Origin: Branchiostoma lanceolatum
Taxonomy: Eukaryota; Chordata; Leptocardii; Amphioxiformes; Branchiostomatidae
Direction of reading: 5' to 3'
Length of the DNA stretch: 64,000 nucleotides
Assembly (NCBI RefSeq): GCF_035083965.1
Contig: NC_089737.1
Coordinates: 14,497,029 to 14,561,028 of the forward strand
Shown: one piece after another, positions 55,701 to 64,000 of the stretch
Layout: the number at the start of each line of letters is the position of its first letter
Numbering within the stretch: position 1 is the first letter of the stretch
Made by a program: the position numbers and the translations under genes
The notes under the pieces: model-generated
Told to the model about the DNA's origin: nothing
Seen by the model: the letters and a program-made list of their open reading frames with translations, nothing else
Databases searched by the model: none

Positions 55701-57047
55701 CCTGACGACCCGCGCATGCAGAACCTACAGGTACTAGGTAGATCCCGCTGATATAGGGGAGGGGGGGTTTAAAAGATGAATGAGTGAATGAACGAATGAG
55801 ATGCAACGGGTGGATAGATGAATTGATGCACGGGTGAATGAATGAAGGGATAAATGAATGGATGAATGAATGGCATGATGACAAGCGCATGCAGAACCTT
55901 ACTGTAAGGTAGATTTCGCTGATAGGTTAACATTTAAAGAAAGACAAAAATGGATGTATGAACGAATGAACGAACGGATGGGGATGCCGTACGCCGAGGT
56001 TTTGCAGGAGAACTCCATGGACATCCGGCCTGACGACCCGCGCATGCAGAACCTACAGGTAGATTCCGCTGATGGATAATCGGTTAAACGATACATGAAT
56101 GAATGAGTGAATGAGTGAGTGAGTGAGTGAATGAATGAATGAATGAACAGATGGGCATGCAGCGTGAGAAGATTCTGCAGGAGAACTTCATGGATTTCCG
56201 GCCTGATGACCCGTGAACCTACAGGTAGATTCTGCGGATGCAGCTGATGGGAACGCTTCGAAAATAAGAATCTGTGGGGACATAGAAGAACATGCTGTCA
56301 CATACTCTGTTAAAATCGAGTAGTTCAAGAGCACAGTCCTGTCGCGTCACCTAGCATTTGTATGAGGTACTGCAGTACATACACTGTTTGTCTAAGGCTA
56401 ATACAGTATCTTCATCATTACACAAGTTCTTTTTAGAGTTTGCTACAACGTGAAGAAAAACATTTCAATTTTTTCTTGTTTTATTCCATACCAAAGAAAA
56501 TTTGATTGGAATTTTTTTGGGTTTGTCCCCTGCTTTTCCATTAAAGCTGTTTTCTCTATCCATTTCCTTGCAGGTCATTCTTCTAAACCCGCCAAACTCG
56601 CAATCCGGACTGTGCAACCCGATGGAATCGCTCGTCCACGGCGAATCCGACGTCGGCATTCTTCGTGAGTTCTCGTCCAAGAAATTCAGTTCGGGAAAAC
56701 TCGGCGATCTCGTGTCAACCCAGGTGAACCTCATAAAACACGCCATGGCCTTTCCCACGGTCAAGTACATCGTGTATTTCACGTCTTCCGTCTTTAAGGA
56801 AGAGAACGAAGAAGCACTAGTGAAAGCTCAGGAACAAATGAACCCAGTGATTAACAAGACACCCGGACTCCTCCCGTTTAAGGTGCGCGCCTCGCCCCTT
56901 CCGATCGCCAAGACTAGCCAGGATCCGACGTACGTCAAGTTCCCGATGTCGCCGGAAATGAACGGATGTTTTTGCGGGATTCTCGAGAGAAAGGGCGACA
57001 CGAGAGAGTTGCTGGCCCGAGCGCAGAAGTTCGACCTTGGTATATGA
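50934..57047 (+). CDS. NSUN7: NSUN7-like NOL1/NOP2/SUN-family protein, 7 coding exons
   Basis: Exons 50934-51074, 51505-51744, 52432-52575, 53263-53441, 54058-54244, 55587-55730 and 56574-57047 join to 502 residues. The N-terminal part (VYIYASQIFHRMYRKRP, then SIRYGNPK) is the NSUN7 hallmark. The methyltransferase region has LILQDRSVAMPAY near residue 248 and a loose SAM-site region, ICTHAGSGHLAAHVWALL, near 274. Where active NSUN RNA m5C methyltransferases have their two cysteines, this protein reads NPPNSQSG near 350 and YFTSSVF at 413-419, so neither catalytic Cys is present. The frame is open for nine more codons upstream to the acceptor at 50906, so an earlier coding exon is possible. 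The mammalian protein is about 200 residues longer with a basic C-tail; here the stop touches a LINE fragment. AATAAA at 58353-58358 is a candidate polyadenylation signal. NSUN7 is linked to sperm motility in mammals. Confidence 0.85.
51758..51853 (+). mobile_element. Small element in NSUN7 intron 2
   Basis: ATATAGCCGGTATAACCGCC to TATTACGCCGAACGACC; the reverse complement recurs at 53578-53680 in intron 4. About 95 bp, GC-rich, class unknown. Confidence 0.5.
52620..52770. repeat. (CA)n microsatellite in NSUN7 intron 3
   Basis: CA repeat with CATA and CGCG interruptions; a G10 run follows at about 52816. Confidence 0.95.
52944..53246. repeat. Direct pair (~155 bp) of a dispersed repeat with a CRE-like core
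   Basis: CTGTCCAACTCNAGTC, CCACTGCTTCTGTGACGTCA and AGCTGCAGAAAGTTTAT recur in order. Related pieces follow the stop codons of N2 (19180-19270) and N6 (41885-42090). A reversed pair is at 61270-61530. Confidence 0.7.
53578..53680 (-). mobile_element. Small element in NSUN7 intron 4, inverse of 51758-51853
   Basis: GGTCGTTCGGCATGATATAA to CGGTTATATCGGCTATAT, opposite in orientation to the copy in intron 2. Confidence 0.5.
53836..54003 (+). pseudogene. Two dead copies of NSUN7 coding exon 5
   Basis: TACGAGACCACCCTCTTGTG and GTCCTCCAGGACAGACCTGTC (53838-53900), and TCGTGAGAACACCCTCTTGT (from 53956), mirror the start of the real exon at 54058. Unit spacing is about 118 and 106 bp. Both have lost frame or splice sites. 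Confidence 0.82.
55878..56243 (+). pseudogene. Three partial copies of NSUN7 coding exon 6
   Basis: After the real exon (55587-55730) come copies of its 3' half at 55878-55915, 55979-56070 and 56152-56243, each ending near ACCTACAGGTAGAT and separated by (GAAT)n/(GATG)n. The 55979 copy keeps an open frame and a GTAGAT donor but no clear acceptor; the last has a stop. Confidence 0.85.
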
Positions 57048-57372
57048 AATTGTTTAAAGAAATCATCACAAAATACCCAAACTTTCAAACATTCACGGAT
57101 GAACAAAAAGCAGCTTTCCTCTTAAGATCACAGAACCCACAAATTCTAGAAAAAGTGGGGCTTTTCGTCTTCCACTGCCTCCAAAAAAGAAGTCAAACCC
57201 AGCTTGTTTACATATAGCCAACACTAGTATTATACTAGTAAGTATTCTACTGTTACAACAAAGTCAGTCACAGTTCACTGTCATGTGTATGCTTTTCCCC
57301 ATATTTCTACAATGTACCTGTAATTAGCCCTCGGGTGTGAGCCTGCAATACAACTTTATTACATAAAAGGGC
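57040..57372 (+). mobile_element. LINE 3' end abutting the NSUN7 stop codon
   Basis: The frame from 57047 reads KLFKEIITKYPNF, then DEQKAAFLL and LEKVGLFVFHCLQKR, then a stop and a 3' UTR with AATTAGCCCTCGG and a terminal AT-rich tail. This is the C-terminus of a non-LTR reverse transcriptase and is out of frame with NSUN7. Confidence 0.78.
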
Positions 57373-57589
57373 TAGCCCGGAATCCATCGTGTAAGCCTGC
57401 TCACGTATAACTGTTTGAACTGCACATGAGCAAGGTCAAAGGTGAAGGCCCTAAGTTGTAAACAGTTCTTCTGTAGACCATGCTTTATACATATCCAGAC
57501 GTGTTTTCTTTAAGTCTCAGGGGCCTTCAACTTTGACACACTACTCACGATGCATCGCACTGCGCATACGCAATTCAAACCTGGAATCG

Positions 57590-57682
57590 GCTTATTCTAG
57601 CTCCGGTTCACTTACAGGCAACGTGATTCTGCAGAGGACCAATCAAAATTAAAGGAGTGAACGGAGCTAGAATAGGATATAA
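57590..57682. mobile_element. Short MITE, TTATTCTAGCTCCGTTCACT-like termini
   Basis: TTATTCTAGCTCCGGTTCAC and GTGAACGGAGCTAGAATAGG are near-perfect inverted repeats about 90 bp apart. Confidence 0.65.
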
Positions 57683-58352
57683 CAAGCTAATTAAGGGCTA
57701 TATCTTCTCTTTGATAACAATAATTAAGATAAAGTGGAACTTCAGATAGTGGCAGCCTGCGTTGGTGATGTAATGGTTGAAATGATTCAGAATGACTTGC
57801 TGCAAAATGTTTGGAAATTGCATGCATATTGGGTACAGTGAAATTTAAGAATAGAATGCCAAAAACAACTGGATCCCTGTAAATCATTCTATGCATAAAA
57901 CTGTGAATACATTGGATGATAAGAAGCTTTTTGTACATTGCTATCGCAAGATGTACCTACTTGCAATAAATAAATTTGAGTTGCTATACATATACAAATG
58001 ATGTTCATATCAAAACATGATTATGTTTGATGCAAACATATAAAATTAGATTTCGTTACGAAAACTTTAATATGTATAAGGTATCCGTTGGAAGCAAGTA
58101 CAATGTATCTTCACTAAGCGTTTACGTCACATATGATGTCTATACGGTCTAAATCTTTGGAATCTAAATACGTAAACAGTGCTTAGTTTTTGAACTTACC
58201 TGTGCAAAATGTTTCATCTATATACATATGCAATACTTGTGAGCTTAACAGAGCAATGTGAATGCAATTTACAGATATCTATGAATGTTACAGATTGTAT
58301 TGATTCAATTGTACGACTGTCAACTTGTGTATAAATTCAATATTTCAACCTC

Positions 58353-58358
58353 AATAAA
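58353..58358 (+). terminator. Candidate poly(A) signal of NSUN7
   Basis: AATAAA 1.3 kb after the stop codon. Another AATAAA-containing stretch lies near 57965. Choice between them needs transcripts. Confidence 0.35.
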
Positions 58359-58482
58359 ATTCATTCCTTTTGGTAAAAGACTTGTTCGGGTATTTTGACA
58401 GACAAGGACGACGTGGCACTGCACTCAAGTTTTTCATAACTTATTTTGACAGCGCCACGTACAGAGAACAATATACCCATTT

Positions 58483-58617
58483 CTACACCTAGGTGGAGTG
58501 AGAAAAGTCGTGTAAAGTGCCTTTCCCAAGGGCACAGCATCGGTGGCGTCAGGGGATTCGAACCCGGAACCGCTGGCTTCTGGGTTTAACACCCTTTTGT
58601 TACGCCACACGATCCCA
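58483..58617 (-). mobile_element. tRNA-derived SINE (family 1), head half
   Basis: CTACACCTAGGTGGAGTGAG through GGGGATTCGAACCC to CACACGATCCCAC matches the head half of the family. The tail half is missing. Confidence 0.65.
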
Positions 58618-58619
58618 CA

Positions 58620-59930
58620 AAAAAGGTAAAAGAGTTGTTCGGGTATTCATATTTGGGAAAAGAGGAACGTAGACTTAGTCACTTTTGGGACTGAATTCTT
58701 CTTGCTTGTTGTGATGGTGGCTTATCAAGAAAAACACTCAAGAACATATCAATTTACATGCTTTAATTTTCACAACATTTACAAAATCTCACAAGAGAAA
58801 AGTATAAACAGTGTAACACAAGATGCAAATGTCCCCACTGAAAGCATGGCTGGATATAGTGTGTCGGTAACATGTTGAGAAGAATTTCTTATAAAATAAA
58901 ATAAAATCATTGTACTATTGTAAATAATTTACTAATAACCAGTGCTATGAAAAAGTTGCCTTGAATCAGATCTACTCAGTACACACTGTATTCCTAGTTT
59001 TGAATCGATGAAAGAATCAAAGATAGTACAAATTTATAACCATCTCTGAATTTAAACTAGGACGAAAATTTAAGTAAATCTTGGACCAATTCATATGTTT
59101 TAGTGTTTTTTGCAGTTGGTGTCACTAGAATGTCTGGATCTAGCCCCTATTCAAAAACAGCATAACCTTTAGCACTTTGAAGTAGCCGTTTGGCACCCCA
59201 TTCTCTATTGGTTACAGAGTTAGAGTTCAGGTTAGGCAGCAAGGAGATCTCGAGGATAAACAAGTCAGCTTGGTGAATTAAGGTTAGTCAAGCAATTGCT
59301 AATAGTATCATAAGTGATGAGACTTAAAGAAATAGGCAGTTATCGTACAGCAAGTTTTGACTAAAGATTGTCCTGGTACAGTCATCAAAGATCAGCTTTT
59401 GGCTCAGGCCTAAAGCCCCTCCTTTCACTGGACCCGCGGCATGCCAGTGTTGTCGCTGCGTCTAAACTGGATTTGTGTTACCCTTGACTTTATAATGGGA
59501 ACATCATTCAAAACGTATGACCAAAAAGAAAACAAAACACACAAAGCTTAAAAAGATTAGTTTTTTGTCGATGAGTGCTTTGTCAATTCGATCAGCCACA
59601 GCAACGCTGCCAGCGTGCCGCGCGTCCAGTGAGAGGGGGGCTTTAGGAATCTTTCAGGTCATTTCAACTGCAATCTTGATTCCATCAGGAGAAAGTTTGA
59701 CTTCATACATACAAATCCTTGATTCATAAACTTGGCTGCCTCAAGGATATTCAGTTTCCCTGATCTTTCTACATCTTGGTCTGAAATGTACAATTCTTTA
59801 TCACGTCATCCAACAAGAAGTGTTGAATGCTTCTGTGAATAGTTTCATCAAGTAAGTTGGTACATGATCAAGTTAACAACATTCTTTGCACGCAACCAAG
59901 TGTTTTACCTGCATTTCTGAGGACTGTCTG
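58620..59930. other. Intergenic, no gene seen
   Basis: It lies between a SINE fragment and the Penelope-like remnant. Short frames lack any motif. Confidence 0.55.
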
Positions 59931-59937
59931 TCACCCT

Positions 59938-60310
59938 CCTCAGGGAAATACTTACCAGTTCCACTTTGCACAGTTGCAACACAAACAAATCAGCAGTGAC
60001 AGACCATATCACAAGAAAAAACTGTGTAATAGACTGGGACGGGGCCAGGGTAATAGAAAGAGAGGACAACAGACGCACCCGTTGGATTAAAGAGTCCGTA
60101 TGGATCAGGAAATCTACACCAGCCATGAACTGTGATGAGGGGGGATATAAACTTAGTCGCGTTTGGGACCGCATACTTCACACTGTAGCAGCGACACCTA
60201 GCTGCATTGCAAAGTACAACAAGTCAGAATTGCCCTGACAAAGGTGACAGACGGTCAACTGAAACGTTGGCTGGTGAAAACCCATTAGACGTGTGCAAAG
60301 AACTATGTTA
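59938..60310 (+). mobile_element. Penelope-like retroelement 3' end, relic
   Basis: A frame of about 80 codons (SAVTDHITRKNCVIDW, RWIKESVWIRKS, MNCDEGGYKLSRVWD) matches the C-terminal endonuclease end of Penelope-like elements. CAACTGAAACGTTGGCTGG follows, a common trailing signature. Only the end of the element is present. Confidence 0.65.
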
Positions 60311-60639
60311 ACCAGTACCGAATGCTATGTGACAATACTGTGTCTGGTCTGTACAGATATGTATAGAGGTATACATCATAGTGAGATCATACTAGCATGA
60401 AATTTCATCTGTGTTTAACTTGGTAGTTTACATTGTACAGAGTTAAAACTTTGTTCCAACACACAAAATTTGTGCATCAAATTTTACACTGTTCTACTAC
60501 AGTCTTTCCAAGACACCTAGATCACATCAACATTCAGAGATGGCGGGTGGTCTAAACTTCTTGGCACTTGTGACCAATTTTGACATCACATCTTCTTTAG
60601 GTTACGTGATCTAGTTTTCTGGTCACTTGTATTATGAGG

Positions 60640-60835
60640 AAGTATTGTTTTCATTATTATCATTATTGTATGTTAGCTTTCTGTCTGTATGTCACTGTAT
60701 GTACATTACTTGTTTCATTATATTTGTAATGCAGGGCCCCACTGCAAAGCAGTGTCAATCATTGAGCTGGGCAACCCTGCATAACGGTGACAGAAATTAA
60801 GATAGAATTTAGAAATAATAAATAAATGAAGACTG
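60640..60835 (+). mobile_element. LINE 3' UTR relic (CR1/L2-like)
   Basis: CTGTATGTCACTGTATGTAC, then GCAGGGCCCCACTGCAAAGC, GAGCTGGGCAACCCTGC and an AATAAATAAATG tail are typical of CR1/L2-type LINE ends. No coding part is seen. Confidence 0.5.
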
Positions 60836-61269
60836 CAGTAGCTAGGACAGCCGAAAATTCCCTGAACTAATTTTTGTGCGGTGGAACAAAATTTTAACTT
60901 ACAGTGAAATCATGCACAATCAAAACCTTGGCAAGACCCAAAGTTTTACAGGTCTCCCTAAGGTCTTACAACATATGTTCAATGATCCCTAAGGTCTTCC
61001 AATGATTTCTCAGCGATGCACAAGGTTCCACAGTGGTCTGTCAGAGATCTCAAGGTCTTCCAAAGGTCTCTCAAGGATCTTACAATGATCTCAGCGACCA
61101 GTGATTTTTATGTTGCTCATCAGTTGACCAACAGTCTCTTTCCAGCAGAAATTGAGCCTACCACGCTCCTTTACAAAGTTGTGGGCTCAAGCCTGGTACT
61201 AGTAATACTGTACTGTACATGTACAACCATTGCTCAACAGTTCATCTGTGTTGGAAGAAGTCATTCTGA

Positions 61270-61530
61270 CGTGAAGTTGGACTGTCATTTCCAACACAAA
61301 AATTGGACTTTCCAGAATTTTTAACTGTCCAACTCCGGCCTTTGTCAAGGAATGATCAATCCACTGCTTCTGTGACATCACACGTTATGCAGATAGAACA
61401 CGAGACTCGTTGGATCATAAGTTATATGTTCTATCTGCAAAACGCAATGTCACAGAAGCCGTGGATTGCTCATTCCTTTACAAAGGCTGGGGCTGGACGG
61501 CTGAAAATCTAGTTAAGTTCAATCTTTCTG
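61270..61530. repeat. Inverted pair of the same dispersed repeat
   Basis: GTTGGACTGTCATTTCCAAC at the left and GTTCAATCTTTCTGTTGGAA at the right frame inverted blocks of CCACTGCTTCTGTGACATCA. It looks like a complete non-autonomous DNA element. Confidence 0.55.
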
Positions 61531-62039
61531 TTGGAAACTACAGTTCAATTTCGCTTCGCTTCAGAATCTATGATCGTTGTCTTGCTGATAATTTCAACTG
61601 TAACTCCAGCCCCTCTTTAGCTCACTTGACTCAGTACATGAGCTATTCCTTGATCAATTCCCACACTTATCGACGGGCGAATCCGTCCCAACCAGTGAAG
61701 CTTGCATCTTCGTGTCCCATCTAATGTGCCCGGTACTCTACCCATCAGAGACATTGCCTCAGGATACTGTTGTATAAGATTACCTTGAAGAGTGAAAATT
61801 AAAAGTTAGTCATGATGTTTTGACACTTCTTCAATCAAATTGTGTCTTTAGGCTACATAACTTTAATTTGTTGATTTTCTGAATTAAGAAGAATAATGTT
61901 TTACTACAACTAAAATACAACCTGAGTACAACTAAAAAATCAACATGAAAATAGAGTCTGAGAGGAAGCATGTACATCATGTACCTTAAAACTGTCCAAA
62001 GTAGTCTACAGAGAAATGATAGTTAAGTCACTATGTTTG

Positions 62040-62108
62040 TCCCGCCACTTCATGGAATAAACATGTCGCAATTAGCCCTCGGGGGAGAACTTACAAATAA
62101 AACTTGAT
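62040..62108 (+). mobile_element. LINE 3' tail relic
   Basis: GTCGCAATTAGCCCTCGGGG and AGAACTTACAAATAAAAC match the tails at 34135 and 57325. Confidence 0.55.
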
Positions 62109-62187
62109 TATAATTAACATGGATTTAGTAGAGTTAATGAAAAGAACTATGAATAAGCTAAAGTTAAAAGTTTTACCTAGTCTTCTG

Positions 62188-62435
62188 CTAGTCCTTGTCT
62201 CCTTCCGTGCCCTGTTCTCCTGACGTTTCTTCAGACTCGTTTATACTGTTCTCCTCCACAACGCGCACTGTGATTGTATCATTCTGTAGGGTCCCAAACT
62301 CCTGCAAATAACAAAGGATAACGATCAGAGATGGCAGACTTCTCACACACACACACACACATACATACATACATACATGTACACACCAGTATGCATGCAC
62401 ACAACACACACACACACGCACACACACACACACAC

Positions 62436-62482
<47 letters not shown>

Positions 62483-63534
62483 TATACTGATATAGACAGA
62501 CAAAAACACTTCAATCCCTTGAAGCTAAAGTAAAAAAATTACCCAGACCTTGATGAGTTGTCCCTGCTTGGCCTCTGCTACAGCCTCCAGCTTGTCTGCC
62601 CGTGCCTGGGCAATCGCCTGAGCCACGGCCGAGTCCTTTTCTGCACGAGACTCCATCAGTGCTCGCTCTAACTGGATCTGTGCTTCTACTCTGGCCTGGG
62701 ACAAAACCTGGATAAAATAATACATTGTTTATTACTTTACAAGAAATCTGAGAGGTGGCCTGAGCTACAGCCGGAGTCTTTTTCTTAGAGAGATTCCATC
62801 AACACTCGCTCTAACTGGATCTGAGCTTCTACTCTCGCCTGGGACAAAACCTGGATAAAATAATACATTGTTTATTACTTTACAAGAAATCTGAGAGGTG
62901 GCCTGAGCTACAGCCGGAGTCTTTTTCTTAGAGAGATTCCATCAACACTCGCTCTAACTGGATCTGAGCTTCTACTCTCGCCTGGGACAAAACCTGGATA
63001 AAATAATACTTTGATTATTACTTTACAAGAAATCTGAGAGGTCGCCTGAGCCACGGCCGAGTCCTTTTCTGCACGAGACTCCATCAACGCTCGCTCTAAC
63101 TGGATCTGGGCTTCTACTCTGGCCTGTGACAAAACCTGGATAAGATAATACATTTGTTCATTACTCTACATGAAACAATAGTGATCATCTGAGGTGTGCA
63201 CATTTGTTTGTAAAGGAAATTTTTTTACAGGTATGCAAAATGATATATGTAATGTGGTTTACAGCCTTATATTGGACATTGCATTTGGACACAGTTATCT
63301 ATAACAGATAGTTTGTGTTGTCTGAACTATACAAATGTACCGTCTACATACATGTAGTTGCAATAAGATAGGACTGATAGAAAGTAACTGGTTCTAGATT
63401 ACCTCTTTTTTCTCTGTCTCCGCCTGTATTCTGGCCTGCGCTAGAGCGGATTCCTTCGCTGCTTGGCACTGTTGTTTGGCCTGTTCTATCATGTTCTTCA
63501 GCTGCTGGGCTTGCTGGATGATACTCCCTACCAT
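62188..63534 (-). CDS. Ala/Gln/Glu-rich coiled-coil protein, 3' part, 5'-partial
   Basis: Clear exons on the minus strand are 63534-63403 (44 codons beginning [20 protein letters not shown]), 62707-62549 (53 codons, [20 protein letters not shown] then repeats of AQARAD and AEAK) and 62301-62188 (37 residues, [19 protein letters not shown] and an acidic tail, stop). All join in phase 0. The first ATG sits directly after an acceptor AG, so upstream exons probably lie beyond the right edge. The sequence is nearly pure heptad-type helix without membrane segments. I do not recognise the family. Between the first two exons are three more copies of the 62707-62549 exon in 142-143 bp units. The copy at 63135 is open in phase 0 to a GTAATA donor and could be an extra exon; the other two carry a stop. 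The donor of the 62549 exon (GTCTGG) is unusual. Confidence 0.7.
62340..62482. repeat. (CA)n microsatellite in the last intron of the coiled-coil gene
   Basis: CA repeat with CATA interruptions, between 62301 and 62549. Val/Cys-rich frames on the minus strand are artefacts. Confidence 0.95.
62708..63141 (-). repeat. Tandem exon/intron units of 142-143 bp in the coiled-coil gene
   Basis: Landmarks (acceptor plus GTTTTGTCCCAGGC) recur at 62707, 62850, 62993 and 63135 on the minus strand. The two middle copies are almost identical to each other and share a TAA after the MES-coding part. The outermost copy resembles the functional exon up to SAVAQA and then joins the same ISCK-coding extension as the middle copies. 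Confidence 0.8.
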
Positions 63535-64000
63535 CTGAAAACAACATACAGGGAAAAACCTTTAATATGACACTTGTGACAGTTTTCAGCAATACCAAAT
63601 ACGCAAGTAACAACATTGTACATATAAATTTCATACATGTTGAATATCCCTGACAGCAAACTACTGCCAACATTTACATGATGATGTACATGTACCACGT
63701 ACAGTAGGATATCTGTTTTCTTGGAACCAAGTTTTTTCTTTCTTACCGCCACAACATATGGCAGTCTGTCTACTTTTCACAGGGGTGTTATCATTGGACA
63801 AGATACGTAAAGGTTATGTGTGATAGGTCATTCAGCTACAGACAACAAAAATGTACATGTACATGTAGTTATGACAAAACGGACAAAAAGAAAATTCCAA
63901 ATTCTATGATCTACCGACCCAATGAAACTATTCATGGATTCACATAATTGTTCAGATTGAAAAGGGCCATTGAAACTTAAATATGACAATGTGAAGTATA

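Noticed and set aside
56465-56782. Antisense frame across the last NSUN7 exon
   Set aside because: Shadow of the real coding exon on the other strand.
61016-61724. Several 60-104 codon frames
   Set aside because: They cover the inverted dispersed repeat at 61270-61530 and flanks and lack any domain.
62708-63141. CRISPR-like array
   Set aside because: The regular 142-143 bp units contain exon and intron sequence of a eukaryotic gene with no spacer diversity.

Overview
The window is nuclear DNA of an animal. Genes are split into short exons with GT-AG introns, and there are many small DNA transposons, tRNA-derived SINEs, 5'-truncated LINE tails and long (GT)n runs. The protein set (a ninjurin family expansion, an NSUN7-type protein, a 2-oxoglutarate oxygenase) and the compact, MITE-rich introns fit an invertebrate deuterostome, most likely a lancelet (Branchiostoma). 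The species is an inference.

Layout. (1) 0.8-6.0 kb, minus strand: a seven-exon gene for a small 2-oxoglutarate/Fe(II) oxygenase of the prolyl-4-hydroxylase type. (2) 7.0-41.6 kb, plus strand: six ninjurin genes in tandem, here called N1-N6. Each has the core layout: variable N-terminal tail, exon with the two amphipathic helices, exon with membrane helix 1, exon with membrane helix 2, and a variable C-tail. N1, N3, N4 and N5 have a fifth coding exon; N2 and N6 stop in exon 4. (3) 42-50.5 kb: a gene-poor stretch of MITEs, decayed tandem repeats and the repeated 5' region of NSUN7. (4) 50.9-57.0 kb, plus strand: a seven-coding-exon NSUN7-like gene whose stop codon lies against a LINE tail. (5) 57.0-62.1 kb: retroelement remnants. 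(6) 62.2-63.5 kb, minus strand: the 3' part of an unrecognised Ala/Gln/Glu-rich coiled-coil gene that runs off the right edge.

How the parts relate. Vertebrate ninjurins are small two-pass plasma-membrane proteins that oligomerise through amphipathic helices; NINJ1 carries out plasma-membrane rupture in lytic cell death. Here the helices and membrane segments are well conserved, while the outward-facing tails differ strongly between copies: Gln run, His/Gln run, a SAP-like helical module with a Thr run, and Cys-containing C-tails. The array grew by several separate duplications: N1-type promoter and exon 1 onto N2, N2/N6/N3 related bodies, and N4/N5 with shared upstream DNA. N2 looks like a chimera in which an N1-type promoter and first exon were placed in front of an N6-like body.

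Paralogous copies also serve as empty sites that date transposon insertions: a piggyBac-like element upstream of N4, a PIF/Harbinger-like MITE and a LINE in N5, and LINEs in the introns of N2 and N6. NSUN7 and the coiled-coil gene both carry short tandem duplications of single exons, most of them dead.
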